Assembly (NCBI GenBank): GCA_038045445.1
Contig: JBBSYC010000001.1
Location: forward strand, 81,771-145,770
Direction: 5' to 3'
Source: SICU01 sp038045445
GTDB lineage: Archaea > Nanobdellota > Nanobdellia > Pacearchaeales > GW2011-AR1
DNA length: 64,000 nucleotides
Below, in pieces: positions 24,755 to 34,506 of the stretch (positions are counted from its first letter, which is position 1; every line of letters begins with the position of its first letter). The notes under the pieces are model-generated. The model was not told where the DNA came from and ran no database searches. It was given only the letters and a program-made list of their open reading frames with translations. Made by a program: the position numbers and the translations under genes.

Positions 24755-25243
24755 TTAAGCTGTGATCTTTCCAGCTATTGTTCCTGTAGATGTCAATGCA
24801 ACTGTGCTTCCTGCTTTGTTATAATTTATGGTTATGTCTCCCTTATAGGTACCACCATTTGTAAGTGCACCTGCGCACGTTGCAGTGAATGCAGTTGCGT
24901 TGCTTGGAGTCACCACTATAGGGCATCCTACTCCGTTTGAAGCATCACATGTGCATGTAATTGAAGGGGTTGTACCCGCTACGATTATACTTGTAACGTT
25001 TAAGTTTTCACCACCATTATTTCTTAGTTCCATTACAATTCCAGAAGAGGTGCCATTAACATCTGCCTGTATATTTTGAGCATTTACGTAGAATGGCGCT
25101 GTAACTATTGCTGAATCTGTTACATATTTACCTGGGCTGAAAACTCCGAAATATGCAAGGACTCCAATAGCAATAACTGCTGCTAAGATAGCCCATCCAT
25201 AAGTCATAAGAAATTCAACAGCTGCTTGTCCTTTTCTTCTCAT
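24755..25243 (-). CDS. Class III signal-peptide pilin (probable major pilin)
   Basis: A 162-aa prepilin. A short basic leader MRRKGQ precedes AAVEFLMTYGWAILAAVIAIGVLAYFG, the Q-x-x-x-E-F-x-x-x class III pattern processed by archaeal prepilin peptidase next to the hydrophobic assembly helix. The exported part is Thr/Ser/Asn-rich, with a Cys pair (CTCDASNGVGC) that may form disulphides. It has the strongest ribosome-binding site in the locus and its own TATA box, so it is probably expressed well above the assembly genes. It is the last gene of the pilus cluster. Confidence 0.88.
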   Translation of the reverse strand: MRRKGQAAVEFLMTYGWAILAAVIAIGVLAYFGVFSPGKYVTDSAIVTAPFYVNAQNIQADVNGTSSGIVMELRNNGGENLNVTSIIVAGTTPSITCTCDASNGVGCPIVVTPSNATAFTATCAGALTNGGTYKGDITINYNKAGSTVALTSTGTIAGKITA

Positions 25244-25249
25244 GATAAA

Positions 25250-25291
25250 CCTCCTTTTTACTTTTTTATAAATTTATCTTAGTATATAAAC
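25250..25291 (-). promoter_or_regulatory. Pilin promoter and strong ribosome-binding site
   Basis: On the minus strand GGAGG (25250-25254) lies 6 nt before ATG 25243, and TATA-like elements occur at 25264-25275 and 25282-25291. Most genes here are leaderless; this gene combines a TATA box with a near-perfect Shine-Dalgarno, consistent with high pilin output. Confidence 0.6.
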
Positions 25292-25304
25292 ATTCTGATA
25301 ACTT

Positions 25305-26231
25305 TTATGAACACCCGTTTTCAAGACCGTTTAATTGGTAATCTGCAAGATGCGCTTGATCTATTTTGAACCAAGAAGGCATACCATTTATTCTGCAAGA
25401 TAAGGGATTGTTTGTTGAGAAGTAAATGTAGTCTACTATTGATTTATCTTGTATTGAGATTCCCTGATTTGATAATTGGGGGATATACACAAGGGATTCT
25501 ATGCCATTTTCATCGGCTACATTTGAACCTTGTAATCTGTTTAAGTAACTTGGAGCCTGGGTGCTTGCTTTGTAATATCTGTTTGTTGTATGGTTGTTTA
25601 GATTAGTTACGCTTGAGTTGATTGTAAAATTAGTAAAAGGTGTTTTTTCTATTTTATTTGTGACTATTCCTCCCGTGTTTAGGAGATAAATTGGGTCTTC
25701 AAAATCATTTATTGGGACCTTTGCTGTGTAAATTTCAGTCTTATTCCAAGATACAAGATTTCCTTTATCTATTGCGTTTAAGTTTATTCTAAAAATCACA
25801 TCTACGTGCCAGGGGTCTGTTTGAGTCAAACTTATTGAAGGGTTACTCAATATTATATTTGTGTTTACTTTGTTTGCTTTTTGTTGTACTGAATTTTGTA
25901 TGTCTAAAAATGTTGCTCCCAGCATTATGGGTTGGTTTATTGCATTAAAGGTACCATTAAAAAATAATTCATTAAATGAGTCTGTTGCGTTTGGGATGTA
26001 AGATCCGCGTTCTATGGCTTCTGTTTGCATTATAAACAATGATCTAAACCCTGAAATGAATATCTGTCTTTCAAGATTCTCTTCTATGGAGAATATGAAA
26101 TTATTCAGACTACTTATTCTATCATGTATTGAGCTTCTTTCTCTATATTCATTGTAGAAAGTATAACTTCCCAAGAATAATGATATTGCGGCTATGACTA
26201 CCAATGTAAAAAATATTCCTTTCCTATTCAT
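25305..26231 (-). CDS. Pilus-locus exported protein (minor pilin-like)
   Basis: A 308-aa protein with one N-terminal helix (MNRKGIFFTLVVIAAISLFLGSYTF) after a short KG-containing leader like the pilins of this cluster, then an extracellular Asn/Thr/Ser-rich beta region with many N-x-S/T sites. Two late Cys residues (LSCRI, NGCS) may pair. It starts directly after the VWA gene (no gap). I do not recognise the family; a minor pilin or adhesin partner is inferred from context. Confidence 0.6.
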   Translation of the reverse strand: MNRKGIFFTLVVIAAISLFLGSYTFYNEYRERSSIHDRISSLNNFIFSIEENLERQIFISGFRSLFIMQTEAIERGSYIPNATDSFNELFFNGTFNAINQPIMLGATFLDIQNSVQQKANKVNTNIILSNPSISLTQTDPWHVDVIFRINLNAIDKGNLVSWNKTEIYTAKVPINDFEDPIYLLNTGGIVTNKIEKTPFTNFTINSSVTNLNNHTTNRYYKASTQAPSYLNRLQGSNVADENGIESLVYIPQLSNQGISIQDKSIVDYIYFSTNNPLSCRINGMPSWFKIDQAHLADYQLNGLENGCS

Positions 26232-29200
26232 TTATATCCACCTTCTTATTTGTATTTCTGTAGACCATGGAAATGGAATTCCTTGGACATCTGTTGTATC
26301 AATACTTATTTCATTTTGGTTAAATATAAAATCTATTCTTCCATCTAAGTCTAGATCTAATTGTCTAAATAAATTATAGACTGCAGTTTGGAGTGCGTCA
26401 TTTATATTGTAGATTATAGATGTAGGAGAGTATGTGCAGGTGTTCTGACCGCTGTAGTTTTGAGGAATCGAGAGGGTTAAATTAGTGTTATCTTCGAAGT
26501 GAATTGTCCACATGCATCCTTCTTTGTTTGCACTTATTGGAGAATATGCTGAAATATTCTTTATTACAGTGTAAATTATTTTATTATTTGAAGATGGTGT
26601 TTCGTTCCCAGATGAACTTGAAGCTGTTGTTAAAGATAATGAATTATTTTCTATTAATTTTTTGGAGTCTATTTTAATTGCGTAAGGGTCTCCCAAATCA
26701 GTATAATCATTTCCGTAGACACTTAAATCATATATTGTTTCATTGTTCAATATGACTTTATTAGTCCATTGGTCTCCAGAATAAGATATTGCTGTCGCAG
26801 ATATTGGAGTTGATTCTGATGGAATGTTAAAACTGACGCTTGTTGAATTTGAAAATGTTTTTTCTATAGTTATTGGTATTCCAAAAGAGTCTATAGGTTC
26901 TTGATAATTTAAAGAGATATATGAATCTGGGTATAGTCTGCTTTGTTGAGGGATTGTTGAATTAAAGGTTTGTGCATTGTATGTCGCCAGTATGCTTTTA
27001 GTGATTTGTCTATAAATCTGTGCTAATTGAGTAACATTGCTTACATAAAATCCCCCACCCCCACATGCAGCTATACCTTGCATTGTTTGCTCTGCTAAAC
27101 TTCCATTGTTTACATCAAGGGCTATCGCATGAACTGTGATATTATGGTTTGCTTTTGCCTTACACGCCGCTTCAATTGCCTGATCTTGAGAATCTCCTGT
27201 TGTTATTCCGTCTCCATCCCAGTCCGGAGAGGGATCTAGACCACATGCTCTGTTAGCTTCTCCGTCACTCATTACTATCATCTCACGAGTTCTGTTAGGC
27301 TGAATGTCACATATCTTTTCCTTGAGAGAGACATTTATTGAATCTATTTTGTAGTTTATTTGAGAGTTTTCTGTTTTGAAACTTAGTCTTGCTATATTGC
27401 TTCTTGTCGAATAAGTTGCTATGTTGGAGCCTATTAGAGCATCATTTACATAGAGATTATAAGTGTTTGAGTTTGGAGTTATTTCAGCTCTTATTTTATA
27501 GATTGTTCCAAGAGAATAGGGAGTTAATGCATTATCATTGTTCCTTATTTGTCCACCATACATTTTAAGAATGATATAATCTTGATAACTGTTGAAATTG
27601 TCAAGACCTTCTATTTCTAATCTAAATCTTCCGTTTGATCCCGTATCATGTCTTACTAGAAATTCTACATTGGATTTATCTTCTTGTGGATTGAAAATGT
27701 GTGTGAATGAAGGGTTGTTAGAACCTGTTCTTGCAATTACTGTCGCTCTATTTCCCTCTAAGCTGCTAGTGGTTATATCTACAATAGAACCACTTTGAGA
27801 TATTGACCAACCGGATGGATTTGCGCCGTTTGTTTGATCATTAAAATTATCATAAAATATTCTTTGGTCGAAACAGCTATTTGCCTTTAATATTCCACAG
27901 CAAACACATGTGCTTCCATCTGCGTTCCATACATTGCTTGCAATATTGTTCAATGTCTGGCTATTATTTGATAAGTTGTGAAAATCTGGTTTTTTTGCGT
28001 AATCTTCAAAACCCATTAATCCTATCTTGTTTCCAGAAATATTTAGAACTGCGTTTATTAAGTCTAGCGTGGCGTTTTTGGCATCGTTTATCTTGCAAGG
28101 AGTTTCTCCAGGATTCGCAGAACCTCCCGGGCAGTTATCATCCATGCTTCCCGATAAATCTACTACTGATAAGATGTCAAGGTTTTGATTGTTGTATATT
28201 AAAGAGACATTCCTAAGCCCTAATCTTATAGGTGTTGTTTTATTGGCTAGTTTTTGATAGTCAAGCAGACTTGATAGTACGGAATTTGAGATTGTCAGAG
28301 TTTGCCTTCCATTTGTCGTACCATTAAAAACTGTTATGTTTCCTATATTGAGGAATGCAGTGAAGTTGCTTTCTAAGTCAAGGTTTATTTCTATTGAGTT
28401 TGGTGTTGAAGGGATAAATAGACCATCATATATATTGATTAAACCTTGAACTCCTGGAAAGTATTGCTTTTTTTCTGTTTGTACTGGTTCCGATCTATAC
28501 TTTACTCTTAGGAAACCTCCTGCTATGTATAAATCATTTGCAATAAATTCAAGGGTGTTTTTTCCACTTTGAAACTTATTTATTTGCGACAATAATTCAT
28601 AACTTGATGGGTTTGTGGATGATGGAGATTTTGAGTAGTTTCCAGCATAAATTCCATTAATATATAATTTAAAATCCTTGTTTGATGCAAGTTCTAAATC
28701 TGCATCACTTATTGTCCCATTATATTCAGAAGTGAGGGTTAAGTTCCCATCACCAACATATCCCCCAAAATAACTGTAAGAGTTTTTTACATTACTTGAT
28801 AGGAATGCTCTTGATGAATATCCAGTTATGTTCTGGCCAAGCATGATTCCGCTTATTATCTGCCTTGATGTTTCTATTTGTCTTGCTTCTTCAAGAGGGC
28901 TTGAGTTTTTTGAGGATACGAGGTTATTCTCGAGCCATATCCCTATATTTTCGTTTGTTTTTATTGTAGAAAGAAATTCTTCTGCTATGTTTGAAGCTAT
29001 TGTTTCGTTAGTTATAAAGAAATTGCCTATCTGCTCTAAAAGAGATTTGTTAGGTTCAGTGATAATCCCTTCAGAAATAAGAGACCTTACGTAATTATTA
29101 TCAAATTCTTCTGCACTTATAGATGAAAGACTAACAAGAATGTCTTGATCTATTTTAGACTCTATTTTTTTCTGTTTTATTGTCGGAACTGCAATTAAAA

Positions 29201-29273
29201 TTACAAGAAGAATTATTAACAAAGCTATAAGTGCATCCATGCTAAAAAATATACCTTTATTTTTTATTCCCAT
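26232..29273 (-). CDS. Large VWA-domain pilus-associated protein with nested beta-sandwich domain
   Basis: A 1013-aa protein with a pilin-like N-terminus (KNKGIFFSMDALIALLIILLVILIAV). The von Willebrand A domain has the MIDAS motif VVDLSGSMDD and, much later, MIVMSDGEANRACG. Between the two VWA halves sits a roughly 200-aa LamG-like beta-sandwich (FYDNFNDQTNGANPSGW...). A Ca2+-like loop, SPDWDGDGITTGDSQDQ, follows. The architecture suggests a pilus-tip adhesin, comparable in idea to VWA tip proteins of bacterial pili. It overlaps the upstream minor-pilin-like gene by 10 nt. Confidence 0.75.
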   Translation of the reverse strand: MGIKNKGIFFSMDALIALLIILLVILIAVPTIKQKKIESKIDQDILVSLSSISAEEFDNNYVRSLISEGIITEPNKSLLEQIGNFFITNETIASNIAEEFLSTIKTNENIGIWLENNLVSSKNSSPLEEARQIETSRQIISGIMLGQNITGYSSRAFLSSNVKNSYSYFGGYVGDGNLTLTSEYNGTISDADLELASNKDFKLYINGIYAGNYSKSPSSTNPSSYELLSQINKFQSGKNTLEFIANDLYIAGGFLRVKYRSEPVQTEKKQYFPGVQGLINIYDGLFIPSTPNSIEINLDLESNFTAFLNIGNITVFNGTTNGRQTLTISNSVLSSLLDYQKLANKTTPIRLGLRNVSLIYNNQNLDILSVVDLSGSMDDNCPGGSANPGETPCKINDAKNATLDLINAVLNISGNKIGLMGFEDYAKKPDFHNLSNNSQTLNNIASNVWNADGSTCVCCGILKANSCFDQRIFYDNFNDQTNGANPSGWSISQSGSIVDITTSSLEGNRATVIARTGSNNPSFTHIFNPQEDKSNVEFLVRHDTGSNGRFRLEIEGLDNFNSYQDYIILKMYGGQIRNNDNALTPYSLGTIYKIRAEITPNSNTYNLYVNDALIGSNIATYSTRSNIARLSFKTENSQINYKIDSINVSLKEKICDIQPNRTREMIVMSDGEANRACGLDPSPDWDGDGITTGDSQDQAIEAACKAKANHNITVHAIALDVNNGSLAEQTMQGIAACGGGGFYVSNVTQLAQIYRQITKSILATYNAQTFNSTIPQQSRLYPDSYISLNYQEPIDSFGIPITIEKTFSNSTSVSFNIPSESTPISATAISYSGDQWTNKVILNNETIYDLSVYGNDYTDLGDPYAIKIDSKKLIENNSLSLTTASSSSGNETPSSNNKIIYTVIKNISAYSPISANKEGCMWTIHFEDNTNLTLSIPQNYSGQNTCTYSPTSIIYNINDALQTAVYNLFRQLDLDLDGRIDFIFNQNEISIDTTDVQGIPFPWSTEIQIRRWI

Positions 29274-29734
29274 AATTGTATCTCCAAGGTAATTGGCTTA
29301 TTCTTGTATATTGTAACCCTAGATATTTTTATATTATTTTTACTATTCTCTGGAATTATTCCTATGCCCGCTATGCCTGCACCAGATATTTCAAGGGGCT
29401 GAGATGAATTAATAAAATAATTGTATTTTATTCCAAATAAAGATTTTGTTAGAGGATATGGTAAATTATAAAATTCTTCCAATTTATTTTGATCTAGGAC
29501 ATTATTACTTAATAATCCTATTTTTGAGACCAATTGAGCGGTCCAGTTTTCAGGGGATCCTGGAGATAGTAGGCTACTTGCTAAAAGATCTCCTTCGTAA
29601 AGTAAATCTTCTAGTTTCTGTTGTTCTTCTCCTGGATAGTTTATCGTATAAAGGAAAAAGGCAGTCATTCCGAATAAAAATATTCCCGTTGCTATAATCA
29701 CATCAAATCCCCATGCTTGGGCTTTTTTACTCAT
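29264..29734 (-). CDS. Minor pilin-like protein
   Basis: A 156-aa protein: leader MSKKAQ, helix AWGFDVIIATGIFLFGMTAFFLYTI, then a small exported domain ending in a beta strand (VTIYKNKPITLEIQLWE). The N-terminus follows the pattern of the neighbouring pilin-like proteins, although the signal is not a textbook class III site. It lies 3 nt after the RAD55-like ATPase gene and overlaps the VWA gene. Role inferred: initiating or minor subunit. Confidence 0.62.
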   Translation of the reverse strand: MSKKAQAWGFDVIIATGIFLFGMTAFFLYTINYPGEEQQKLEDLLYEGDLLASSLLSPGSPENWTAQLVSKIGLLSNNVLDQNKLEEFYNLPYPLTKSLFGIKYNYFINSSQPLEISGAGIAGIGIIPENSKNNIKISRVTIYKNKPITLEIQLWE

Positions 29735-29737
29735 AGT

Positions 29738-30505
29738 TCAAATACCCTTTTTTGGTTTTACCGGCTCTTTGCTCAACTCTATTCCTTTTTTTGTTACATA
29801 GAATTTATACAGTTCTTTAGAATGATTAGTGCCCCTCATCTTTAAGACTTCTATATATCTTTCTCTTGATATTATTTTTCTTATAAACTGCATTAAGATA
29901 ATGGAGTCGGATTCAAATTCGAGTGCTTTGTATACTTTTTGCTCTCCTTCAGGCATACCTTCGAATGTAATCAAAGATGTGCAGTTCCATTTCTTTATCA
30001 TGTTAAACAAGTCTAAGGAGGCTTCTCTTTTTTGAAGCTCATCTTCAAATAATAATGTGAAAGAGGTCATGCTGTCTATTACTAACCTAGATACTTTATT
30101 TTTGATTATTATGCTCTCTATTATTCCTCCACCTTCTTCAAGCATGCTTTTAACTTTTCCAGGAGTGTAATTAAGGAAAGTGAATATTCCTTTTTTTTCA
30201 TAATCTTCGAGTTGCCAGGAGAACCTTTTCATATTATGATAAAAAGACTCTTTACTTTCTTCGAATGTTATGTAAAGACAGCTTTCTCCTTTCTTTAAAC
30301 CTTCAACTATGAATTGCGTTGCAAAGATTGTTTTTCCACTCCCAGGACCTCCAATTATTAGATTTGTTGAATTTTTTTCGAATCCTCCTTCAACTAACCT
30401 ATCAAAGCTTGTTATTCCAGTTGGAATTCTTAAGCACTCATATTTGCTTTTTTCCTTTTTTTTCCTTGTTTTTTTTATTTTTAATCTTGCTCTTTTTTTC
30501 ATCAT
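29738..30505 (-). CDS. RAD55/KaiC-like ATPase of the pilus locus
   Basis: A 255-aa RecA-fold ATPase: IPTGITSFDRLVEGGF, Walker A LIIGGPGSGKTIFATQF, LYITFEESKESF, and Walker B RLVIDSMTSFTLLF. The closest functional analogue is ArlH (FlaH), the KaiC-like regulator at the base of the archaellum motor. Here it lies between the membrane and pilin genes, so it may regulate pilus assembly. It has a Lys/Arg-rich N-terminus of about 20 aa. Confidence 0.82.
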   Translation of the reverse strand: MMKKRARLKIKKTRKKKEKSKYECLRIPTGITSFDRLVEGGFEKNSTNLIIGGPGSGKTIFATQFIVEGLKKGESCLYITFEESKESFYHNMKRFSWQLEDYEKKGIFTFLNYTPGKVKSMLEEGGGIIESIIIKNKVSRLVIDSMTSFTLLFEDELQKREASLDLFNMIKKWNCTSLITFEGMPEGEQKVYKALEFESDSIILMQFIRKIISRERYIEVLKMRGTNHSKELYKFYVTKKGIELSKEPVKPKKGI

Positions 30506-30539
30506 TCTGAATTGGGAAGGAGATTATAAAAACTTAATC

Positions 30540-31424
30540 CTAACCAATTATTCCAGAGAAGTAGCTTGCAAGTATTATTTTAAGAAGGAAGAACACGACA
30601 AGGCTTACAGTTATTAAAGGAATAGCATATTTTAACCCTTCTCTTTCTTCTCCTTTTTGGACTAAGCCTATGACCATTGAACCCAGAACATCTATGGTGA
30701 TTATAAAAAATATTGCAAAATAAGTTATGAATGTAGATGATAAACTTATATTGGTGAATGCAAATGGAAGGGAGACAGATGCCTGTACTTCTGGAATTCC
30801 ACCAAGTATCTTTGTTAATACTTCTACCAGAACTGTTGAAAGGCTGAAGAGTATTGGTGCACCAATTCCTACGGCGAATAAGATAAGAATTATGTACATT
30901 ATTATATTGGAAGCGGCTCTTTTTTCTACATATTGCCTTTCTTTAAGATTTGCAGATGTTTGTTCTAGAAGTGTTGCTAAATTTCCCCCAGACCTCATTC
31001 CAGTAATAATCAAGTTTATTGTTTTGCTTATTTTTTCAGAATTTATTCTTGTAGACATTTCTTTCATTGAAATTTCCACGGGCTTTCCAGTGGCTATGTC
31101 TCTTCCAAATTGACTTATCTGTTCATCCAATGGGCTAAATTCTTTTCTTGAACTTATTACTATTGCTTTATCTATTGCGATTCCTGCTTTAAGGTTACTA
31201 GATATTAACTGTAGAAAATCTGGAAAAACTGTTTCCATTATTCTTATTTTTCTAGACTCTGCAAGTTTATTTTTAGTTGATAAATAAGTAACTATTGCCG
31301 CGACTGCAAAAAAAAGAATTATTAGGGAGTTTATGGCACTATCTGTAAGATAATATGTAGCTATTGCTATTAAAAGACTCGACAGTAAAATCACGGTTAT
31401 ATTTATTCTTTTTTTTGGTTTCAT
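30540..31424 (-). CDS. Type II secretion F/TadC-like pilus membrane protein
   Basis: A 294-aa platform protein. Two N-terminal helices precede a cytoplasmic T2SF domain (FLQLISSNLKAGIAIDKAIVIS..., MRSGGNLATLLEQTSANL), followed by three to four C-terminal helices. It anchors pilus assembly in the membrane together with the next protein. It overlaps the second T2SF gene by 1 nt. Confidence 0.85.
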   Translation of the reverse strand: MKPKKRINITVILLSSLLIAIATYYLTDSAINSLIILFFAVAAIVTYLSTKNKLAESRKIRIMETVFPDFLQLISSNLKAGIAIDKAIVISSRKEFSPLDEQISQFGRDIATGKPVEISMKEMSTRINSEKISKTINLIITGMRSGGNLATLLEQTSANLKERQYVEKRAASNIIMYIILILFAVGIGAPILFSLSTVLVEVLTKILGGIPEVQASVSLPFAFTNISLSSTFITYFAIFFIITIDVLGSMVIGLVQKGEEREGLKYAIPLITVSLVVFFLLKIILASYFSGIIG

Positions 31425-32305
31425 TATATCAGGCTTGGTTTAGATGTTCTTATTGCCCCAAGGAACATTATTTGTATAAGAACTGATATTATATATAATC
31501 CTAAAAACATTCCTATTGCGGCTGCCTTTGGAAGATTTATTATCGAAGAAATTATTGTAAGAAAGGTTATTGCAAGTGCTGGAAGAATTATAGATATTAA
31601 CATATAAAACATTATTAATGGGTTTAATTTATTTCCATATGTTTGCAACTGAAGATATTGTTCTTCATTAAGCGAGTGGATTATGTCTTTCACAACTTCG
31701 GTTATATTACTTCCTGCTTTCATACCATTGCTTATTTGCCATAAAGCCTTTCTGAATAATATAGAATGATTCTTTTTTCCCATATCATCTATTACTTCTA
31801 CTTGAGGAAGTCCAGCATTTATTTTTTTTACCGCTTTTTTGAATTCCATGCTTAGTTGTCCATAATTTGATGCAGAAATATTTACTAATATTGTAAAAAG
31901 TGGAACTCCGGAACTTAATTGCACGAGAATATCTTCCATTGCGGGAAGAAGGTTTCTTTCTATTGCTTTTTGTTGTTTTTCTACAAGTATTTTTGGATAA
32001 CTTGTCTGGCTAAATGATGTGAATATTCCAACAGCTATAGATGGAATTAAGGGAACAATGAAAGGATTTCCTTTATTTGTTAAATAAATTATGGTGCTTA
32101 TGAATATGTAAGTTATTAATGAAAATATTAATGAGCTTCTTAGGACTATTCCAAGATATTCTTCTCTTGTTATATCAACTTCTGCCTTTGCAAGATAATC
32201 CTTAAGATTTGAGTCTCTTTTTACTCCAAATATCTTGGAGTATCTTCTAGATTTTATCTTAAGTCTGTTCAATGATGCTATGGTGAAGGGGATGTGAAAT
32301 TTCAT
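31424..32305 (-). CDS. Type II secretion F/TadB-like pilus membrane protein
   Basis: A 293-aa paralogue-like T2SF protein: two helices, then LLPAMEDILVQLSSGVPLFTILVNI and ISNGMKAGSNITEVVKDII, then C-terminal helices. Tandem TadB/TadC-type genes are the usual arrangement beside a TadA-type ATPase. It overlaps the ATPase gene by 4 nt. Confidence 0.85.
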   Translation of the reverse strand: MKFHIPFTIASLNRLKIKSRRYSKIFGVKRDSNLKDYLAKAEVDITREEYLGIVLRSSLIFSLITYIFISTIIYLTNKGNPFIVPLIPSIAVGIFTSFSQTSYPKILVEKQQKAIERNLLPAMEDILVQLSSGVPLFTILVNISASNYGQLSMEFKKAVKKINAGLPQVEVIDDMGKKNHSILFRKALWQISNGMKAGSNITEVVKDIIHSLNEEQYLQLQTYGNKLNPLIMFYMLISIILPALAITFLTIISSIINLPKAAAIGMFLGLYIISVLIQIMFLGAIRTSKPSLI

Positions 32306-33933
32306 TCTTTAAGTTTGCTAAAATCATTTTTGCGCATCATTTCAGTTAGCTTCTCTTTATTTTGATAGAATAGTTCAATTGTATTTCCTACTTCCTTTAT
32401 AGAACGTAGATTATTTTTTATAAGCCAGTCTAATATTTTCTTTCTTTCTTCAAGCTCTTTTTTTATATCTGATTCTGAAAGTCCAGTATGTCTGCTTAAA
32501 TCTTCAAAGAATCTCATGCTCTCTCTATGGACTATTATCTGGTCTTTTTCTGGAACCCAACGGTATATTATGTTTGAGTTTGCTCTATCTCCTTCTGTGT
32601 CAAATTCTGCTACTTGAGAGATTCTTCTTATTCCTTTTTTACGGTCTCTGAACATCACAACGTTTAGGTTTACAGCTTTCAGAAGATTTGCAGGAATACT
32701 TATTGGAGGATTTGTAAGTCTTGATATTGTTTCTGGAGCGGAATCCGCGTGAACTGTTGCATAAACTGAATGTCCTGTATGCATTGCTTCAAACAATACC
32801 ATTGCCTCTTCATGTTTTCTCATCTCTCCTAGAATTATTCTGTCTGGACGCATACGCAAAGAATTAACAAGAAGATCAAGCATTGTAACCTTTCCTTTTC
32901 CTTCAGAGTTTGGCGTTCTTGTTACTAGGGGATTCCAGTAAAGGAAATCTGGAAGCACTAGTTCCCTTGTATCTTCAATACTTATTATTCTGTGATTTGG
33001 AGGTATGAAAGGCATACAGGCATTTAAAAATGAAGTCTTTCCGGAAGCAGTTCCACCAGAAACAAGAATGTTCATTTCATATTCTACTGCGAGCCATATT
33101 AAAGAGGCTATTTCTAAGTTACATGTTTTATTTTTTATCAAATCTATCATTGTATAAGGGTCTCTTGAGAACTTTCTGATTATAATGGTGCTTCCTTTGG
33201 AGTTTATTGGATATAATACTGCATTTATACGGTCTCCCGTTAGTAAATGTGCATCTAATAAGGGATCTAAGACAGTTATTTGTCTTCCAACTCTTCTCGC
33301 AATAATGTTTGCATAATTGATTATGTTATCTTCTGTTGGAATAGATATATTTGTTTTAAGCCATCCATATTTTTTTGAATATACTCTTATTGGTTCTTTT
33401 GAAGATTGAATTACTATTTCTTCCAAATTAGGGTCATTAATAAGAAATTCTATATTTCCCAGTCCAAGCATATCTTGCATCAAGACTCCTGCAAGCATCT
33501 GTTCAGTTTCTTTCTCTAAATGAGGTAATTTTTCTTTCAGAATTGAATTTATCTCTCCAAGGAACCTTTTCTTCATTTTTACAAAAGATTCCTGTTCAGA
33601 TAATTCCTGTAAGTTTATAGTTGCGCTAGTTATTAATTCGTTTTTTACATATCTTAGTAGAGATTCAGTTCCTAGGCTGAATTTTGGGACATTTAAGCTG
33701 TATATGTAATTTCCCCCATCTTTTTTTATTTCTACGGTAACTTTTGCTCCATCTACATCTATGGGGTAACTTGTTTCTACACTTAACTTTTTCTCTATTA
33801 CTTCTTTGTGTTTGTTTTTTAGTTGTATTGAGAATTTTTGGGCTTTTCTTATGCGTTTTTGGGTGTGCTTACTATGTTTGTGCTTTTTCACCTTTTTTTT
33901 TCTTTGAATTTTACTCTTGGTGTGTTTCTTCAT
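32302..33933 (-). CDS. TadA/PilT-family secretion ATPase
   Basis: A 543-aa type II/IV secretion ATPase. An unusually Lys/Arg-rich N-terminal 50 residues precede NLEEIVIQSSKEPIRVY and the core: Walker A ILVSGGTASGKTSFLNACM, the Asp box ISIEDTRELVLP, Walker B RMRPDRIILGEMR, His box VYATVHADSAPETISRL. It powers pilin insertion at the T2SF platform. It overlaps both neighbours (23 nt upstream, 4 nt downstream), which implies one transcript. Confidence 0.92.
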   Translation of the reverse strand: MKKHTKSKIQRKKKVKKHKHSKHTQKRIRKAQKFSIQLKNKHKEVIEKKLSVETSYPIDVDGAKVTVEIKKDGGNYIYSLNVPKFSLGTESLLRYVKNELITSATINLQELSEQESFVKMKKRFLGEINSILKEKLPHLEKETEQMLAGVLMQDMLGLGNIEFLINDPNLEEIVIQSSKEPIRVYSKKYGWLKTNISIPTEDNIINYANIIARRVGRQITVLDPLLDAHLLTGDRINAVLYPINSKGSTIIIRKFSRDPYTMIDLIKNKTCNLEIASLIWLAVEYEMNILVSGGTASGKTSFLNACMPFIPPNHRIISIEDTRELVLPDFLYWNPLVTRTPNSEGKGKVTMLDLLVNSLRMRPDRIILGEMRKHEEAMVLFEAMHTGHSVYATVHADSAPETISRLTNPPISIPANLLKAVNLNVVMFRDRKKGIRRISQVAEFDTEGDRANSNIIYRWVPEKDQIIVHRESMRFFEDLSRHTGLSESDIKKELEERKKILDWLIKNNLRSIKEVGNTIELFYQNKEKLTEMMRKNDFSKLKE

Positions 33934-34456
33934 CTTTTAACCTTATTTCAATTTCTCCAAATCTTGGGTAGTCTACGACTACAAAACCACTCTCTTCTAA
34001 TATTTTACCCCATTCTTCAACTACTTTTTTATTGACTTTGAACAATTCTGCAAGTTTTGTTAAAGTAATTTTTTTGTTTTTTTTAAGCATATCATACAGC
34101 ACGTCTATTTCAGTATCTGATTTGTTTCTTTTTTTTGATAATTCTATGTGCGTTGCTCTTTGAATTGATTCTGCAAGATGTTTTCTTATAGATGAAAGTG
34201 CTAAAAGAGAAAATACTAAGACCCATTCAGCTATCATTATAATCATTGAAGGTAACGGAAGACTTTCATTTTGTCTTATTTTTATTTCTATTTCTTCCGA
34301 ACTTGTGTCTCCAATTACTAAACCTGATAAACCTGTAGTTTTTGTTAGAGATATTCCTGTTTTGAAAACTATTACATGTGAGACTCCATGGACTAAGGCA
34401 AGTAAAATTATAAGTGATAAAGCTATTTTTATTGCCCTCCCTTCTTTTTTATTCAT
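33911..34456 (-). CDS. Membrane protein with cytoplasmic winged-helix domain
   Basis: An 181-aa protein with an N-terminal signal/anchor helix, a short exported loop, a second helix (IMIAEWVLVFSLLALSSI) and a cytoplasmic C-terminus containing a wHTH (VLYDMLKKNKKITLTKLAELFKVNKKVVEEWGKILEESGFVVV). It is first in the pilus operon, so it may sense the surface or envelope and control these genes. The design is that of one-component membrane regulators; the regulatory role is inferred. Confidence 0.7.
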   Translation of the reverse strand: MNKKEGRAIKIALSLIILLALVHGVSHVIVFKTGISLTKTTGLSGLVIGDTSSEEIEIKIRQNESLPLPSMIIMIAEWVLVFSLLALSSIRKHLAESIQRATHIELSKKRNKSDTEIDVLYDMLKKNKKITLTKLAELFKVNKKVVEEWGKILEESGFVVVDYPRFGEIEIRLKDEETHQE

Positions 34457-34506
34457 ATTATGAATAAGGTCACTTATTTTATAAACCTTGTCTGCTTTCT
34501 TAGTTC

